64,000 nucleotides of DNA from CAIWHR01 sp963709525 (GCA_963709525.1 CAVPXB010000009.1:434001-498000); one strand, 5' to 3'. Shown: positions 23,143 to 32,658, numbered from the stretch's first letter. Numbers and translations: made by a program. The notes: generated by a model not told the origin, from the sequence alone.

Positions 23143-24174
23143 GTGGATGCGAGCGGCGGTCCCGAACTGCACGAGCTGATTCAGGAAAATGCGCGCTTGC
23201 AGGAACGCGTCGCCGAACTCGAAAGCCTGAGCGCGACGGACCCGCTCACCGGCGCCTGGAACCGGGTGCAGCTCGCGCGCATGGTCGATGTCGAGATCGG
23301 TCGGGCCATGCGTTCCGGTCTGCCGATCACCCTGGTCCTGCTCGACGTCGATCACTTCAAGCAAGTCAACGATCTCCATGGGCACCTCGCAGGCGACGCG
23401 ATCCTGAAGGCGATCGTCGGCCGGCTCCGGGAGCGCATGCGCGACACCGACACGCTGTTCCGCTGGGGCGGCGAGGAGTTTGTCGTGCTGGCCACGGCGG
23501 TCGGCTACCGCGGCGGTGCCGCACTGGCCGAGGGTTTGCGCAGAAACATCGCCGCCGCGCCGTTCGCGCACGTGGGGCCGATCACGGCCAGCCTGGGCGT
23601 GACCGAATACCTGGAAGGCGAGAGCGCCGAGCAGTGGTTCCAGCGCACCGACCGCGCGCTGTATGCGGCGAAGTCCGCAGGTCGAAACCGAATGTACGTC
23701 GACCGGCAGGGACGCTCGGACATCCAGGCGAGGCGGGCCGGCACCGGAGTGTTGCGACTCTACTGGCTGGAAGCCTACGAGTTCGGCGAGCCGACGATCG
23801 ACTCGGAGCACCGCGAACTGTTCGACCTCGGCAATGCGCTGATCGCGGCGGCGATCGAGCGGTACTCGGAGCCAGGTTTGTGGCGCGAGGCGCTGGAATC
23901 GATGCTGGCGCATCTGGAGCAGCACTTCCGGGCCGAGGAAGCGCTGCTTGCCCAGCATGGCTACGCGGGGCTCGCCGAGCATCGGCGTGCCCACGCCGGC
24001 CTTCTGCGGCGGGCCGACGAACTCAAGGCCGCCGTTGAAGGCGGAGAGGCGACGCTGGGCCACCTGGTCAATTTCCTTGTCAACGACGTCATCGCCCTGC
24101 ACCTTCTCAAGGTCGACAGGGACTTCTACCTGCAGTTGCGGAGCGGGAATCGCGGTAGCGCAGCGGAGCGCTAG
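23143..24174 (+). CDS. Diguanylate cyclase with C-terminal hemerythrin domain
   Basis: A 343-residue cytoplasmic protein from GTG 23143. A short coiled coil (ELIQENARLQERVAELESL) leads into a GGDEF domain (about residues 30-190): DPLTGAWNR, DVDHFKQVND and the active site RWGGEEF, with an RDTD inhibitory I-site five residues before it. From about residue 205 (LYWLEAYEFGEPTIDSEHRELFDLGN) there is a bacteriohemerythrin domain with the iron-binding pattern DSEH, HLEQHFRAEE, HRRAH and a late HLLKVDRD. It should make c-di-GMP in response to oxygen, NO or redox state at the di-iron site. It converges on pilC with overlapping stop codons. Confidence 0.9.
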   Translation: MDASGGPELHELIQENARLQERVAELESLSATDPLTGAWNRVQLARMVDVEIGRAMRSGLPITLVLLDVDHFKQVNDLHGHLAGDAILKAIVGRLRERMRDTDTLFRWGGEEFVVLATAVGYRGGAALAEGLRRNIAAAPFAHVGPITASLGVTEYLEGESAEQWFQRTDRALYAAKSAGRNRMYVDRQGRSDIQARRAGTGVLRLYWLEAYEFGEPTIDSEHRELFDLGNALIAAAIERYSEPGLWREALESMLAHLEQHFRAEEALLAQHGYAGLAEHRRAHAGLLRRADELKAAVEGGEATLGHLVNFLVNDVIALHLLKVDRDFYLQLRSGNRGSAAER

Positions 24175-25397
24175 ACGACTGCGCCCAGCTTGAAGATCGG
24201 CAGGTACATGGCGACGACCAGACCGCCGATGATCACGCCGAGAAACACGATGATGATTGGCTCGAGCAGGCTCGCCAGCGTTGCCACCGCGTCGTCGACC
24301 TCGCGCTCGTAGAAATCGGCCACCTTGGACAGCATCCCGTCGAGTGACCCCGACTCTTCGCCGATCTGCGTCATCTGCAGGACCATGTTGGGAAAGAGGC
24401 CGGTGTTGGTCATCGCATTGGTCAGGCTGATGCCGGTGCTGACGTCGGTCTGGATGCGCTTGGTCCCGGCCGCGTACACCGCATTGCCGGCGGCGCCGGC
24501 GACGGCGTCGAGGGACTCGACCAGCGGCACGCCGGCAGCGAACATCGTGGCCAGCGTTCGGGTCCAGCGGGCGATGGTCGCCTTCTCGAGAATATTGCCG
24601 ATGATGGGGAACTTGAGAATCAACCGGTCGAACGCGTAGCGGAAGGTCTCGGAGCGCTTTATTCCGAACGAAAACCCGACCACCACGCCGACGATGGCAA
24701 GGAATGCCAGCCACCAGTAACCGACCACGAAATCGGATAGGTCGATGACGAATTGCGTGGGTGCAGGCAGCGAGGCGCCGAAGCTCGAGAACACTTCCTT
24801 GAACGCGGGAATGACGAAGATCAGGATCACCCACACGACCACGATGGCCACCACGATCACCGACATCGGGTAGAACAGCGCCGACTTGATCTTGCCCTTG
24901 ATGGCGAGGATCTTTTCCTTGTAGGTGGCGAGGCGCTCCAGGATGGCATCGAGCATGCCGGCGGTTTCGCCGGCGTTGACGAGGTTGCAGTACAGGTTGT
25001 CGAACTGGTCCGGATACTGGCGGAACGCCTGCGACAGGCTGGAGCCGGATTCGACCTTGGCCTTGATGTCCATCATCAGCCGCGAAAACCGCGCATTGCC
25101 ATGCCCGCGGGCGACGATTTCGAACGACTGCAGCAGCGGGACACCGGATTTCAGCATCGTGGCGAGTTGGCGGGTGAAGAAGGTGATGTCCTTCTCGCTG
25201 ATCTTGCGCCCGCCGCGAAAGGTCTGGCGTTTGATCCTGGTGACGCGGATCCCCTGTCGCCGCAGGTTGGTCGTGACCACCGTTTCGGAGGCGGCCTTGG
25301 CCTCGCCCCGCAGCTGCCTGCTGTTGCGGTCGGTTCCCTCCCACAGGTAGGTATATTCCTTGACGTCGCGCCGAGTGCCGGAGGTAAGTGTGGCCAT
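24171..25397 (-). CDS. pilC: PilC, type IV pilus inner-membrane platform protein
   Basis: A 408-residue member of the GspF/PilC family, which anchors the assembly ATPase and pilin extraction. ATG 25397 follows AAGGAAGGG; a GTG one codon earlier is possible. Two copies of the T2SSF domain are seen: FTRQLATMLKSGVPLLQSFEIVARG with its ALFYP segment, and RTLATMFAAGVPLVESLDAVAGAAGN with FYEREVDDAVATLASLLEPIIIVFLG. Three membrane spans are present. It follows pilB by 9 bases. Confidence 0.96.
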   Translation of the reverse strand: MATLTSGTRRDVKEYTYLWEGTDRNSRQLRGEAKAASETVVTTNLRRQGIRVTRIKRQTFRGGRKISEKDITFFTRQLATMLKSGVPLLQSFEIVARGHGNARFSRLMMDIKAKVESGSSLSQAFRQYPDQFDNLYCNLVNAGETAGMLDAILERLATYKEKILAIKGKIKSALFYPMSVIVVAIVVVWVILIFVIPAFKEVFSSFGASLPAPTQFVIDLSDFVVGYWWLAFLAIVGVVVGFSFGIKRSETFRYAFDRLILKFPIIGNILEKATIARWTRTLATMFAAGVPLVESLDAVAGAAGNAVYAAGTKRIQTDVSTGISLTNAMTNTGLFPNMVLQMTQIGEESGSLDGMLSKVADFYEREVDDAVATLASLLEPIIIVFLGVIIGGLVVAMYLPIFKLGAVV

Positions 25398-25406
25398 CAC
25401 CCTTCC

Positions 25407-27128
25407 TTATTCGTTGGTGACCGCTTCGATTTCTTCGAGGGACGTGATGCCGGCGCGCACCTTGAGCAGGCCCGACTGCCGAAGGTCGCGCACGCCCTCG
25501 CGGCGCGCCTGGTCGGCGATGTCGATCGAGTTGCCGCCACGCATGATAAGCTGGCGCATCTCATCGGTGACGGGCAGCACCTGATAGATGCCCACGCGTC
25601 CCTTGTAGCCGGTGCCTTTGCAATTGTCGCAGCCTACCGGGCCCAACGGCTGCCAGGTGCCGTCCAGGTCCTCTTCCTTGAACCCGGCCTGCAGCAGCGC
25701 CTCCGGCGGGATGTCTTCCGGCTTCTTGCAGTGCGTGCACAGCTTGCGGCCCAGACGCTGCGCCGTGATCATGATGACCGACGAAGCGACATTGAAGGGC
25801 GCGACCCCCATGTTGAGCAAACGGATGAGCGTGCTCGGCGCGTCGTTGGTGTGCAGGGTGGATAGCACGAGGTGGCCCGTCTGCGCCGCCTTGATCGCGA
25901 TGTCGGCGGTTTCGAGGTCGCGGATTTCCCCGACCATGATGATGTCCGGATCCTGGCGCAGGAATGCGCGCAGCGCCGTCGCGAAAGTCAGCCCCGCCTT
26001 TTCGTTGACGTTGACCTGGTTGATGCCGGGAAGCTGGATTTCCGCCGGGTCCTCGGCCGTCGCGATATTGATCCCGGGCTGATTCAGGATGTTGAGACAG
26101 GTGTAGAGCGAGATCGTCTTGCCGCTGCCCGTCGGCCCGGTGACGAGGATCATCCCGTAAGGCCGGGCAATCGCCTTCAGCAACAACTGCTGCTGGTCGG
26201 ACTCGTACCCGAGCGCCTCGATGCCGAGCTTGACGCCCGACGAGTCGAGAATCCGCATCACGATCTTCTCGCCGAACAGCGTGGGCAGTGTGCTCACCCG
26301 GAAATCGATCGCTTTGGTCTTCGACAGCACGAGCTTCATCCGCCCGTCCTGCGGCACGCGCTTCTCGGAAATGTCGAGCTTGGAGATGACCTTGATCCGC
26401 GACGCGACCTTGTCCTTGATGACGAGCGGAGGCTGCGCGACTTCCATCAGGATGCCGTCGAGGCGATAGCGAATCCGGTAGAACTTCTCGTAGGGTTCGA
26501 AGTGGATGTCGGAAACGCCGGCGGATATCGCGTCGAGCAGGATCTTCTGGATGTACTTGACGACCGGCGCATCCTCGACCTCTGCGTTCTCCTCGTCCGT
26601 CAGGCCGCCGACGCCCCCGTCCTGGAGCGTGACCTCCAGGTCTTCCATGTTGGCGACGTCTTTCAGCGTGGCGCCACTGGCCTCGACCAGCCGCGTGATG
26701 GCATGGCCGAGCTTGTCGTCCTCGACCACCACGGGTTCGACGATGAGATTGGTCTTGAAGCGGACCTCTTCCAGCGCCTGCAGGTTGGCCGGATCGGAGG
26801 TGGCGACGTAGAGCCTGTTGCCGCGCTTGTGCAGCGGCAGCACACGCCGCGTCTGCGCGATCCTGAGGTCGATGAACTCGCGCGGGTACTGGTCGGGATC
26901 GAACGCCGACAGGTCCATCAGCGGCACGCCGAAAGCGCGCGATGCGAACAGCGCCAGCTTGGGCGCGGTGATCCGCTTGCCGTCCAGCACCTTCTCGACA
27001 AAAGTGATGCCGGACTGCTGCGCCTGGATCTGGTTGTTCTCGGCTTCCTGCTCGGACATGAGTCCGTGCTGCACCAGCGCGCGTGCGAGCCCGCTGATGT
27101 TGCGTGTCGAGGCAGCGTGAGTAGCCAT
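25407..27128 (-). CDS. pilB: PilB, type IV pilus extension ATPase
   Basis: A 573-residue hexameric secretion ATPase powering pilus extension. An N-terminal MshEN-type domain (ISGLARALVQHGLMSEQEA) is followed by the ATPase core: GPTGSGKTISLYT (Walker A), the Asp box, Walker B (DPDIIMVGEIRDLETADIAIKAAQTGH) and the tetracysteine zinc motif CTHC and CDNC. All residues expected for activity are present. A likely sigma54 promoter lies 62-77 bases upstream. pilB, pilC, pilD and coaE are on one strand. Confidence 0.97.
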   Translation of the reverse strand: MATHAASTRNISGLARALVQHGLMSEQEAENNQIQAQQSGITFVEKVLDGKRITAPKLALFASRAFGVPLMDLSAFDPDQYPREFIDLRIAQTRRVLPLHKRGNRLYVATSDPANLQALEEVRFKTNLIVEPVVVEDDKLGHAITRLVEASGATLKDVANMEDLEVTLQDGGVGGLTDEENAEVEDAPVVKYIQKILLDAISAGVSDIHFEPYEKFYRIRYRLDGILMEVAQPPLVIKDKVASRIKVISKLDISEKRVPQDGRMKLVLSKTKAIDFRVSTLPTLFGEKIVMRILDSSGVKLGIEALGYESDQQQLLLKAIARPYGMILVTGPTGSGKTISLYTCLNILNQPGINIATAEDPAEIQLPGINQVNVNEKAGLTFATALRAFLRQDPDIIMVGEIRDLETADIAIKAAQTGHLVLSTLHTNDAPSTLIRLLNMGVAPFNVASSVIMITAQRLGRKLCTHCKKPEDIPPEALLQAGFKEEDLDGTWQPLGPVGCDNCKGTGYKGRVGIYQVLPVTDEMRQLIMRGGNSIDIADQARREGVRDLRQSGLLKVRAGITSLEEIEAVTNE

Positions 27129-27189
27129 GAATTTCTATGGAAGCGGTCGGCGGGTCAAAGGCTTAGGTTTTGGGACGTCTTGCAGCGCA

Positions 27190-27205
27190 AGCAACGAACG
27201 TGCCG
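27190..27205 (-). promoter_or_regulatory. Sigma54 (RpoN) -24/-12 promoter for pilB
   Basis: On the minus strand the sequence reads CGGCACGTTCGTTGCT, which matches the consensus TGGCACG-N4-TTGCW at every defined position but the first. The GG and GC dinucleotides are correctly spaced. The predicted start, near 27179, leaves a 5' leader of about 50 bases before the pilB ATG. Confidence 0.65.
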
Positions 27206-27254
27206 AATTGAGTTGCGCCGAGCGTAAGTGACTGTTATTCCAGACGCATAAAAC

Positions 27255-28571
27255 TTACTCGGGCGATGATGCCTGTCCCTCCGCGCTTTGTAAAGGCGCC
27301 TCACGGGCACGTCCTGCCGGCGCGCGCAGGCGCACGATCTTGATGGCGCGATCCTGCGTCTGCAGAATCTCGAGCCACTGGCCCGCGATTTCGAGCGCTG
27401 TCCCGGCGCCGGGAATTTCGCCCAGTTGTTCGACGATGAGTCCGTTGAGCGTTTTCGGCCCGTCCAGCGGGAACCGGGTGCCGAGCTTGCGGTTCAGCGT
27501 GCGCAATTGCGTCATGCCATCGGCAATCACGCTGCCATCGGGCTCCCGCGCGATCGTGGATGGCGACCCCGGCGCCTCGGTGGTGAAATCCCCGATGATC
27601 TCCTCGATGATGTCCTCGATCGTCACCAGCCCCTGCAGTTCGCCATACTCGTCGACCACGAGACCCAGGCGCTCGCGATCGGTCTGGAATTGCTGGAGCT
27701 GCGTCAGCAACGAGGTGCCCGAGGGAATGAAGTAAGCCGGGCGCAGCACGCTGCGGATCGAGGCGCTGTCGATCTCGTCGGCGTGCTGCAGGTGCAGCAC
27801 CTGTTTCAAGTGCAGCGTGCCGATGATGTTGTCGAGTTCATCTTCGTACACGGGCAACCGGGTGTGGTAGGACGTCGCCAGTTGCTGGACCAGGTGCGTG
27901 CTCTTTTCATGGATGTCGACGGCGTGGATCTGATTGCGCGGCGTCATCACGTCGTCGACCGTGATGGCTTCGAGGTCGAGGAGGTTCGCGAGCATCACCC
28001 GATGCCTGCCGCGAAAATACTGACCCTCGATGACCAGCGAGCGCAGCTCCTCCTGCGTAAGCGTGGCCCCGGACCCGCTGGCGGGCCGGATCCGCAGCGA
28101 CTTCAGCAATCCGCGCACGAACAGGTTCACGAACCAGACGACGGGCGCCGCGAGCGCCAGCATCGGCCGCAGCACGTAGCTGATCACCGGCGCGATGCGG
28201 TCGGCATGGGCGGCGCCGATGACCTTGGGCGTGATCTCGGAAAACACCAGGATCGCGAATGTCACCGCGACCGTCCCGAGGGCAAGCACGAGTTCGCCCT
28301 GGCCGAAGAGCCGCACGGTGATGACCGTGGCGAGCGTGGCGGTGGCAGCGTTGATGAGATTGTTGCCCAGCAGGATGACGCCCAGCAGGCGGTCGGTTTC
28401 GCCCAGCAGTGCCAGGGCGATGCGGGCGCCGTGCGCGCCGTGCTTCGCCTGGTGCTTGAGGCGGAACCGGTTGCACGCCATCATGGCCGTTTCGGCGATC
28501 GAAAAGAAGCCGGAAGTCACCAGCAACACGGCAAGCGCGACGCCAAGCGTACCGGTCGAGACGTCGTCCAC
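27255..28571 (-). CDS. CNNM/CorC-family membrane protein with CBS domains (CorB/YfjD-like)
   Basis: A 438-residue protein from GTG 28571. The N-terminal DUF21 membrane domain (VLLVTSGFFSIAETAMMACNRFRL, ILLGNNLINAATATLATVI, FSEITPKVIGAAHADRIAPVIS) is followed by paired CBS domains (VDDVMTPRNQIHAVDI; RLGLVVDEYGELQGLVTIEDIIEEIIGDF) and a C-terminal CorC_HlyC domain. Such proteins are linked to Mg or Co transport. The order corB-like, ypjD, ffh matches E. coli. Confidence 0.9.
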   Translation of the reverse strand: MDDVSTGTLGVALAVLLVTSGFFSIAETAMMACNRFRLKHQAKHGAHGARIALALLGETDRLLGVILLGNNLINAATATLATVITVRLFGQGELVLALGTVAVTFAILVFSEITPKVIGAAHADRIAPVISYVLRPMLALAAPVVWFVNLFVRGLLKSLRIRPASGSGATLTQEELRSLVIEGQYFRGRHRVMLANLLDLEAITVDDVMTPRNQIHAVDIHEKSTHLVQQLATSYHTRLPVYEDELDNIIGTLHLKQVLHLQHADEIDSASIRSVLRPAYFIPSGTSLLTQLQQFQTDRERLGLVVDEYGELQGLVTIEDIIEEIIGDFTTEAPGSPSTIAREPDGSVIADGMTQLRTLNRKLGTRFPLDGPKTLNGLIVEQLGEIPGAGTALEIAGQWLEILQTQDRAIKIVRLRAPAGRAREAPLQSAEGQASSPE

Positions 28572-28634
28572 GAGCGCGCCGCGATCAGGCGCCGCACCCG
28601 TCGGCGCGACGGATCGTTGCGGAGGTCGGGGCGG

Positions 28635-29451
28635 TCATCGCTGCAGTATGACCTCGAGCACGAACTTGTAGCCGAGGTACGCGAAGAACAGGAAGGTCGT
28701 GCCGGTGAGGATCCAGCGCAGCGCGACGCGGCCGCGCCAGCCGTAGCGCCAGCGGCCCCAGAGCAGGGCGCCAAACGTGACCCAGCCCAGCATCGAAAAG
28801 ATGCTCTTGTGCGTCAGCGTGACCGGGCGCCCGAAGATCTGCTCCGAAAACAGCATTCCGCTGAACATCGTCAACGTCAGCAGAACAAAGCCGGCGCCTA
28901 TCAGCCGGAAGAGAAACCGCTCCAGCGTGAGCAAGGGCGGCAGGTCGGCGGCGCCGGGATCGGGCAGCCGCCGGTGGAGGCGTTTTTCGAGCCCGATGAG
29001 CACCAGCGCGTCGATGGCGGCGATGATGAACATCGCATAGGCGACGAATGCGATGGCAACGTGCGCCGTGGCCAGCACGTTTCCGGTGTAGGGAAAGCGA
29101 TGCGGATTGGTGAACAGCAGCGGCAGCAGGGCGGCGATCGCCGTGACCGGAAGCAGGATGCTGCCCACCACCGGAAGCGTGCGCAGAAGCCCCGATGCCC
29201 ATGCCAGAACGACCGTCAGCCAGGCGACGACCGAGAGCGCATTGGTGATGGAAAGATCCATGCCCTCGGGCTGCGCAACGTCCACCAGCCGCAAGCCATG
29301 CATGCCCGAGGATGGCCAGCGGCAACATCCAGCGGGTGAAGGCGGGCGGCAGCGGGGCAGCGGGCTCACGCTCGCGGGACGTGGGGCCGGGCCAGTACGA
29401 CCAGGCGGCCAGAGCGTAGAGAGCGGCGACAGCGAGGTGGAGTAGAATCAT
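28635..29451 (-). CDS. ypjD: YpjD, cytochrome c assembly (CcsA)-family membrane protein (one frameshift)
   Basis: A polytopic inner-membrane protein related to CcsA/HemX, found next to ffh in many proteobacteria; its exact role is unclear. The start MILLHLAVAALYALAAWSYW (ATG 29451, or ATG 29472 upstream) runs to LPLAILGHAWL, where one extra base near 29302 breaks the frame; removing it continues into HGLRLVDVAQPEGMDLSITNALSVVAW. Later motifs TAHVAIAFVAYAMFIIAAI, LTLTMFSGMLFSEQIFG and HKSIFSMLGWVTFGALLWGRW match the family. The two pieces together give the expected length of about 270 residues. Confidence 0.87.
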
Positions 29452-29551
29452 CGGGTTTCTTGCAAAACTCATCAAGAGTTTACCTCAGGTGCCGAGTTTG
29501 CTGGCGGCAGCCGGCACTGTCCTGGCCCCCTTCCCGAATCCCGGTGTTGCA

Positions 29552-30904
29552 ATGTTCGACAACCTGACCGAGAGACTCTCCCGCGTCGTCAAGCAGTTGC
29601 GCGGCGAAGCGCGTCTCACCGAGGCCAATATCACCGACGCGTTGCGCGAGGTGCGGCTCGCGCTGCTCGAAGCCGACGTCGCGTTGCCGGTCGTCAAGGA
29701 TTTTGTCGCCGCGGTCAAGGCAAAGGCGGTCGGCGAGGAAGTCGTCGGCTCGCTGACGCCGGGACAGGCGCTCATCGGCGTCGTGCATCGCGAACTCGCG
29801 GGATTGATGGGGGGTGCCGCAGTACCGCTCGATTTCGCCACGCAGCCGCCGGCGGTGATCCTGCTCGCGGGCCTGCAGGGCGCCGGCAAGACGACCACGG
29901 CCGCCAAACTGGGCCGCCTGCTGCGCGCGCAGAAGAAGAAAGTGCTGATGGTGAGCGCAGACGTCTACCGTCCGGCGGCCATCGAGCAGCTTCGCACGCT
30001 GGCCGGGCAGGTGGAGGTCGACTTCTTCGCCTCGACGCCCGATCAGCAACCGGTTGCCATCGCCAATGCCGCGCTGGACTGGGCGCGCCGCCATTATCAC
30101 GACGTCCTGATCGTCGACACCGCGGGGCGGCTGTCGATCGACGCGGCGATGATGCGCGAGATCGCCGACGTGCATGCGGCACTGAAGCCGATCGAGACGC
30201 TGTTCGTCGTCGACGCGATGCAGGGCCAGGACGCGATCAACACGGCACGGGCCTTCCGCGATGCGCTGCCCCTGACCGGCGTCATCCTCACCAAACTCGA
30301 CGGCGACGCGCGCGGCGGTGCGGCGCTTTCGGTGCGGCATGTCACCGGCGTGCCGATCAAGTTCGTCGGGGTCGCCGAGAAGATCGATGGCCTCGAGGTG
30401 TTTCATCCCGAGCGGATGGCCTCGCGCATTCTCGGCATGGGCGACGTGTTGTCGCTGATCGAGGAAGCGCACAAGACGGTCGATGTCGAGGAAGCCCAGA
30501 AGCTCGCCAGGAAAGTCAAATCCGGCAAGGGCTTCGACCTCGAGGACTTCAAGGCGCAAATCGGGCAGATGCGAAAGATGGGCGGCCTGTCGGGGTTGAT
30601 GGACAAGCTGCCGGCGGAACTCGCCCGCGCCGCGCAGGCGCAGGGCGCCGGGGTCAGCGAGAAGAGGATCGGCCGCATCGAGGGCATCATCAACTCGATG
30701 ACGCCCGCCGAGCGCACCAAGCCCGAACTCCTCAAGGCCTCGCGCAAGCGGCGGATCGCCGCCGGTGCCGGCGTCTCGGTGCAGGAGGTCAACCAGCTGC
30801 TGAACCAGTTCGAGCAGACGCAGAAGATGATGAAGATGGTCGCCAAGGGCGGCATGCAGAAGATGCTGCGCGGGATGAAAGGGATGCTGCCCGGGATGCG
30901 CTGA
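29552..30904 (+). CDS. ffh: Ffh, signal recognition particle protein SRP54
   Basis: A 450-residue SRP GTPase that binds 4.5S RNA and signal sequences for co-translational targeting. ATG 29552 (MFDNLTERLSRVVKQLRG) is the standard start. The NG domain has GLQGAGKTTTAAKL (G1), DVYRPAAIEQL, VDTAGRLSID (G3) and TKLDGDARGGAALS (G4). The methionine-rich M domain ends MMKMVAKGGMQKMLRGMKG. It is divergent from ypjD and upstream of rpsP. The gene is intact. Confidence 0.98.
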   Translation: MFDNLTERLSRVVKQLRGEARLTEANITDALREVRLALLEADVALPVVKDFVAAVKAKAVGEEVVGSLTPGQALIGVVHRELAGLMGGAAVPLDFATQPPAVILLAGLQGAGKTTTAAKLGRLLRAQKKKVLMVSADVYRPAAIEQLRTLAGQVEVDFFASTPDQQPVAIANAALDWARRHYHDVLIVDTAGRLSIDAAMMREIADVHAALKPIETLFVVDAMQGQDAINTARAFRDALPLTGVILTKLDGDARGGAALSVRHVTGVPIKFVGVAEKIDGLEVFHPERMASRILGMGDVLSLIEEAHKTVDVEEAQKLARKVKSGKGFDLEDFKAQIGQMRKMGGLSGLMDKLPAELARAAQAQGAGVSEKRIGRIEGIINSMTPAERTKPELLKASRKRRIAAGAGVSVQEVNQLLNQFEQTQKMMKMVAKGGMQKMLRGMKGMLPGMR

Positions 30905-30927
30905 GGTCGCGCTGGCTGGGCTTCGGT

Positions 30928-30957
30928 TTGCCAGACGGGCATTTTTCATCGTACAAT
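30928..30957 (+). promoter_or_regulatory. Sigma70-type promoter of the rpsP operon
   Basis: TTGCCA (30928-30933), an 18-base spacer and TACAAT (30952-30957), about 33 bases before the rpsP ATG. It lies between ffh and rpsP and probably drives rpsP-rimM-trmD-rplS. Confidence 0.65.
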
Positions 30958-30989
30958 TAGAGTCTTTTTTCGCCAACACGGATATCAAC

Positions 30990-31283
30990 ATGGTCGTCAT
31001 CCGACTTGCCCGCGGCGGCGCCAAGAAGCGCCCCTATTTCCACGTGGTCGTGGCCGACTCGCGCAATCGTCGCGACGGTCGGTTCATCGAGCGCGTCGGT
31101 TTCTACAATCCCATTGCGCGCGAGGGCGAGGAAGGCCTGCGCCTGGTGCACGACCGCATTGCATTTTGGCAGGACCGCGGCGCGAAGCTGTCGGAAACGG
31201 TCGAAGGTCTGCTGAAGAAAGCGTCGGCGCCGGTTGCCGCGCCGGTGGTCGCGCCGGTTGCCGCGCCGGCGGCGACCGCCTGA
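30990..31283 (+). CDS. rpsP: Ribosomal protein bS16
   Basis: A 97-residue 30S protein. MVVIRLARGGAKKRPYFHVVVADSRNRRDGRFIERVGFYNP is diagnostic. The last 20 or so residues are an Ala/Pro/Val-rich tail (AAPVVAPVAAPAATA), as seen in other betaproteobacteria. First gene of the rpsP-rimM-trmD-rplS operon. Confidence 0.98.
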   Translation: MVVIRLARGGAKKRPYFHVVVADSRNRRDGRFIERVGFYNPIAREGEEGLRLVHDRIAFWQDRGAKLSETVEGLLKKASAPVAAPVVAPVAAPAATA

Positions 31284-31329
31284 CCGGGTTTCCTGCATCG
31301 TGCCGTCGGCGGTCGCGGCCCCCGGCGAG

Positions 31330-31839
31330 ATGATCGTGATGGGGCAGGTGTTGCTGCCCTGGGGTGTCCGGGGATGGGTGAAGGTTCGCCCGCACACCGA
31401 GGCGCTGGACGCCCTGCTCGGCTTCGCCGCCTGGTGGGTGCGCGCTCCGGGCACTGCCGGTTGGAAGGAATTGAGCTTCGTCGCGGGGCGGGTGCATGCC
31501 GATGCACTGGTCGTCCAGATCGCCGGGGTGGAAACACGGGAAGCCGCGCTGAACTTGAAAGGTTACGACATCGCGGTCCCCCGTTCGGAGTTGCCGCAAC
31601 CACCGGCGGACGAGATCTATCAGGCGGACCTGGTCGGGCTCGAGGTGATGAATCGCGAGGGCGTCGTCCTCGGACGGGTCGCGGCAGTGGTTGATTTTGG
31701 AGCGCACCCGTTGCTGAAGGTGCGTTGCGGCGAAGCGCAGTCGGGTACGGAGCGGCTGATTCCCTACGTGCCGGCGATCGTCGATCGCGTCGACATGGCA
31801 GCGAGGACGATGCTGGTCGACTGGGGTGAGAATTATTGA
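31330..31839 (+). CDS. rimM: RimM, 16S rRNA processing protein
   Basis: About 169 residues; assists maturation of the 30S head. From ATG 31330 it reads MIVMGQVLLPWGVRGWVKVRPHTE; a GTG at 31300 would add ten residues. The RimM N-domain (GVRGWVKV) and the PRC-barrel domain (EIYQADLVGLEVMNREGVVLGRVAAVVDFGAHPLLKV, then RLIPYVPAIVDRVD) are complete. It lies in its usual place between rpsP and trmD. Confidence 0.95.
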   Translation: MIVMGQVLLPWGVRGWVKVRPHTEALDALLGFAAWWVRAPGTAGWKELSFVAGRVHADALVVQIAGVETREAALNLKGYDIAVPRSELPQPPADEIYQADLVGLEVMNREGVVLGRVAAVVDFGAHPLLKVRCGEAQSGTERLIPYVPAIVDRVDMAARTMLVDWGENY

Positions 31840-31884
31840 CCGGGCGGGAGATTTTTCTCGGTCCCGGACTGGAAGACAGGCGGG

Positions 31885-32658
31885 ATGCGGATCGATGTCG
31901 TAACGCTGTTTCCGGACATGGTCGGGCACGCATCGAAATTCGGCGTTACCGGGCGGGCGCTGGAACGCGGGCTGTGGCAGCTTGGGCTGTGGAATCCCCG
32001 GGATTTCGCAACCGACAACCATCGCACCGTGGATGACCGCCCGTATGGCGGCGGCCCGGGGATGGTGATGCTGGGTGAACCGCTGGACAAGGCAGTGCGT
32101 GCTGCGCGGGCCGCGCAGCAGGCGGCGGGATTTGCCGGTTCGCGGACCGTGTACCTGACGCCCGCGGGCACGCCGCTCACGCATGCGCGGGCGGCGGCGC
32201 TGGCGGCGGGGGCGGACAGCATCGCGTACGTGCTGATCGCCGGCCGGTACGAAGGCATCGACGAGCGCTGGCTGGCGCGCGAGGTGGATGAGGAAATCGC
32301 CGTGGGCGATTTCGTGGTGTCGGGTGGTGAGTTGCCGGCACTGATGTTGATGGATGCAATCACCAGGCAGCGGCCTGGGGTGTTGAACGATGCGGAGTCC
32401 GCGGCGCAGGATTCGTTTGCCGGCGGGTTCCTCGATTGCCCGCATTACACGCGGCCCGAGGATGATCGCGGCGCGCGGGTGCCGGAGGTGCTGCTTTCCG
32501 GCAACCATGCGGCCATCCGTCGGTGGCGCCTCAAGCAGGCATTGGGCAGGACGTGGCAGCGGCGGCCGGATCTGTTGCAGGGACGGGCGCTATCGAAGGA
32601 AGAACAGGCGTTGCTCGCCGAATATCAGCGGGAAACGCAGGCAGCACAGCAGCAGTAG
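31885..32658 (+). CDS. trmD: TrmD, tRNA (guanine37-N1)-methyltransferase
   Basis: A 257-residue SPOUT methyltransferase acting on G37 of tRNAs. MRIDVVTLFPDMV, DDRPYGGGPGMVM, LIAGRYEGIDERW, EIAVGDFVVSGGELPALMLMDAITR and PHYTRPEDDRGARVPEVLLSGNHAAIRRWR are the family motifs, including the knotted SAM site. The gene is complete, with a glutamine-rich C-terminus (QAAQQQ). Confidence 0.98.
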   Translation: MRIDVVTLFPDMVGHASKFGVTGRALERGLWQLGLWNPRDFATDNHRTVDDRPYGGGPGMVMLGEPLDKAVRAARAAQQAAGFAGSRTVYLTPAGTPLTHARAAALAAGADSIAYVLIAGRYEGIDERWLAREVDEEIAVGDFVVSGGELPALMLMDAITRQRPGVLNDAESAAQDSFAGGFLDCPHYTRPEDDRGARVPEVLLSGNHAAIRRWRLKQALGRTWQRRPDLLQGRALSKEEQALLAEYQRETQAAQQQ

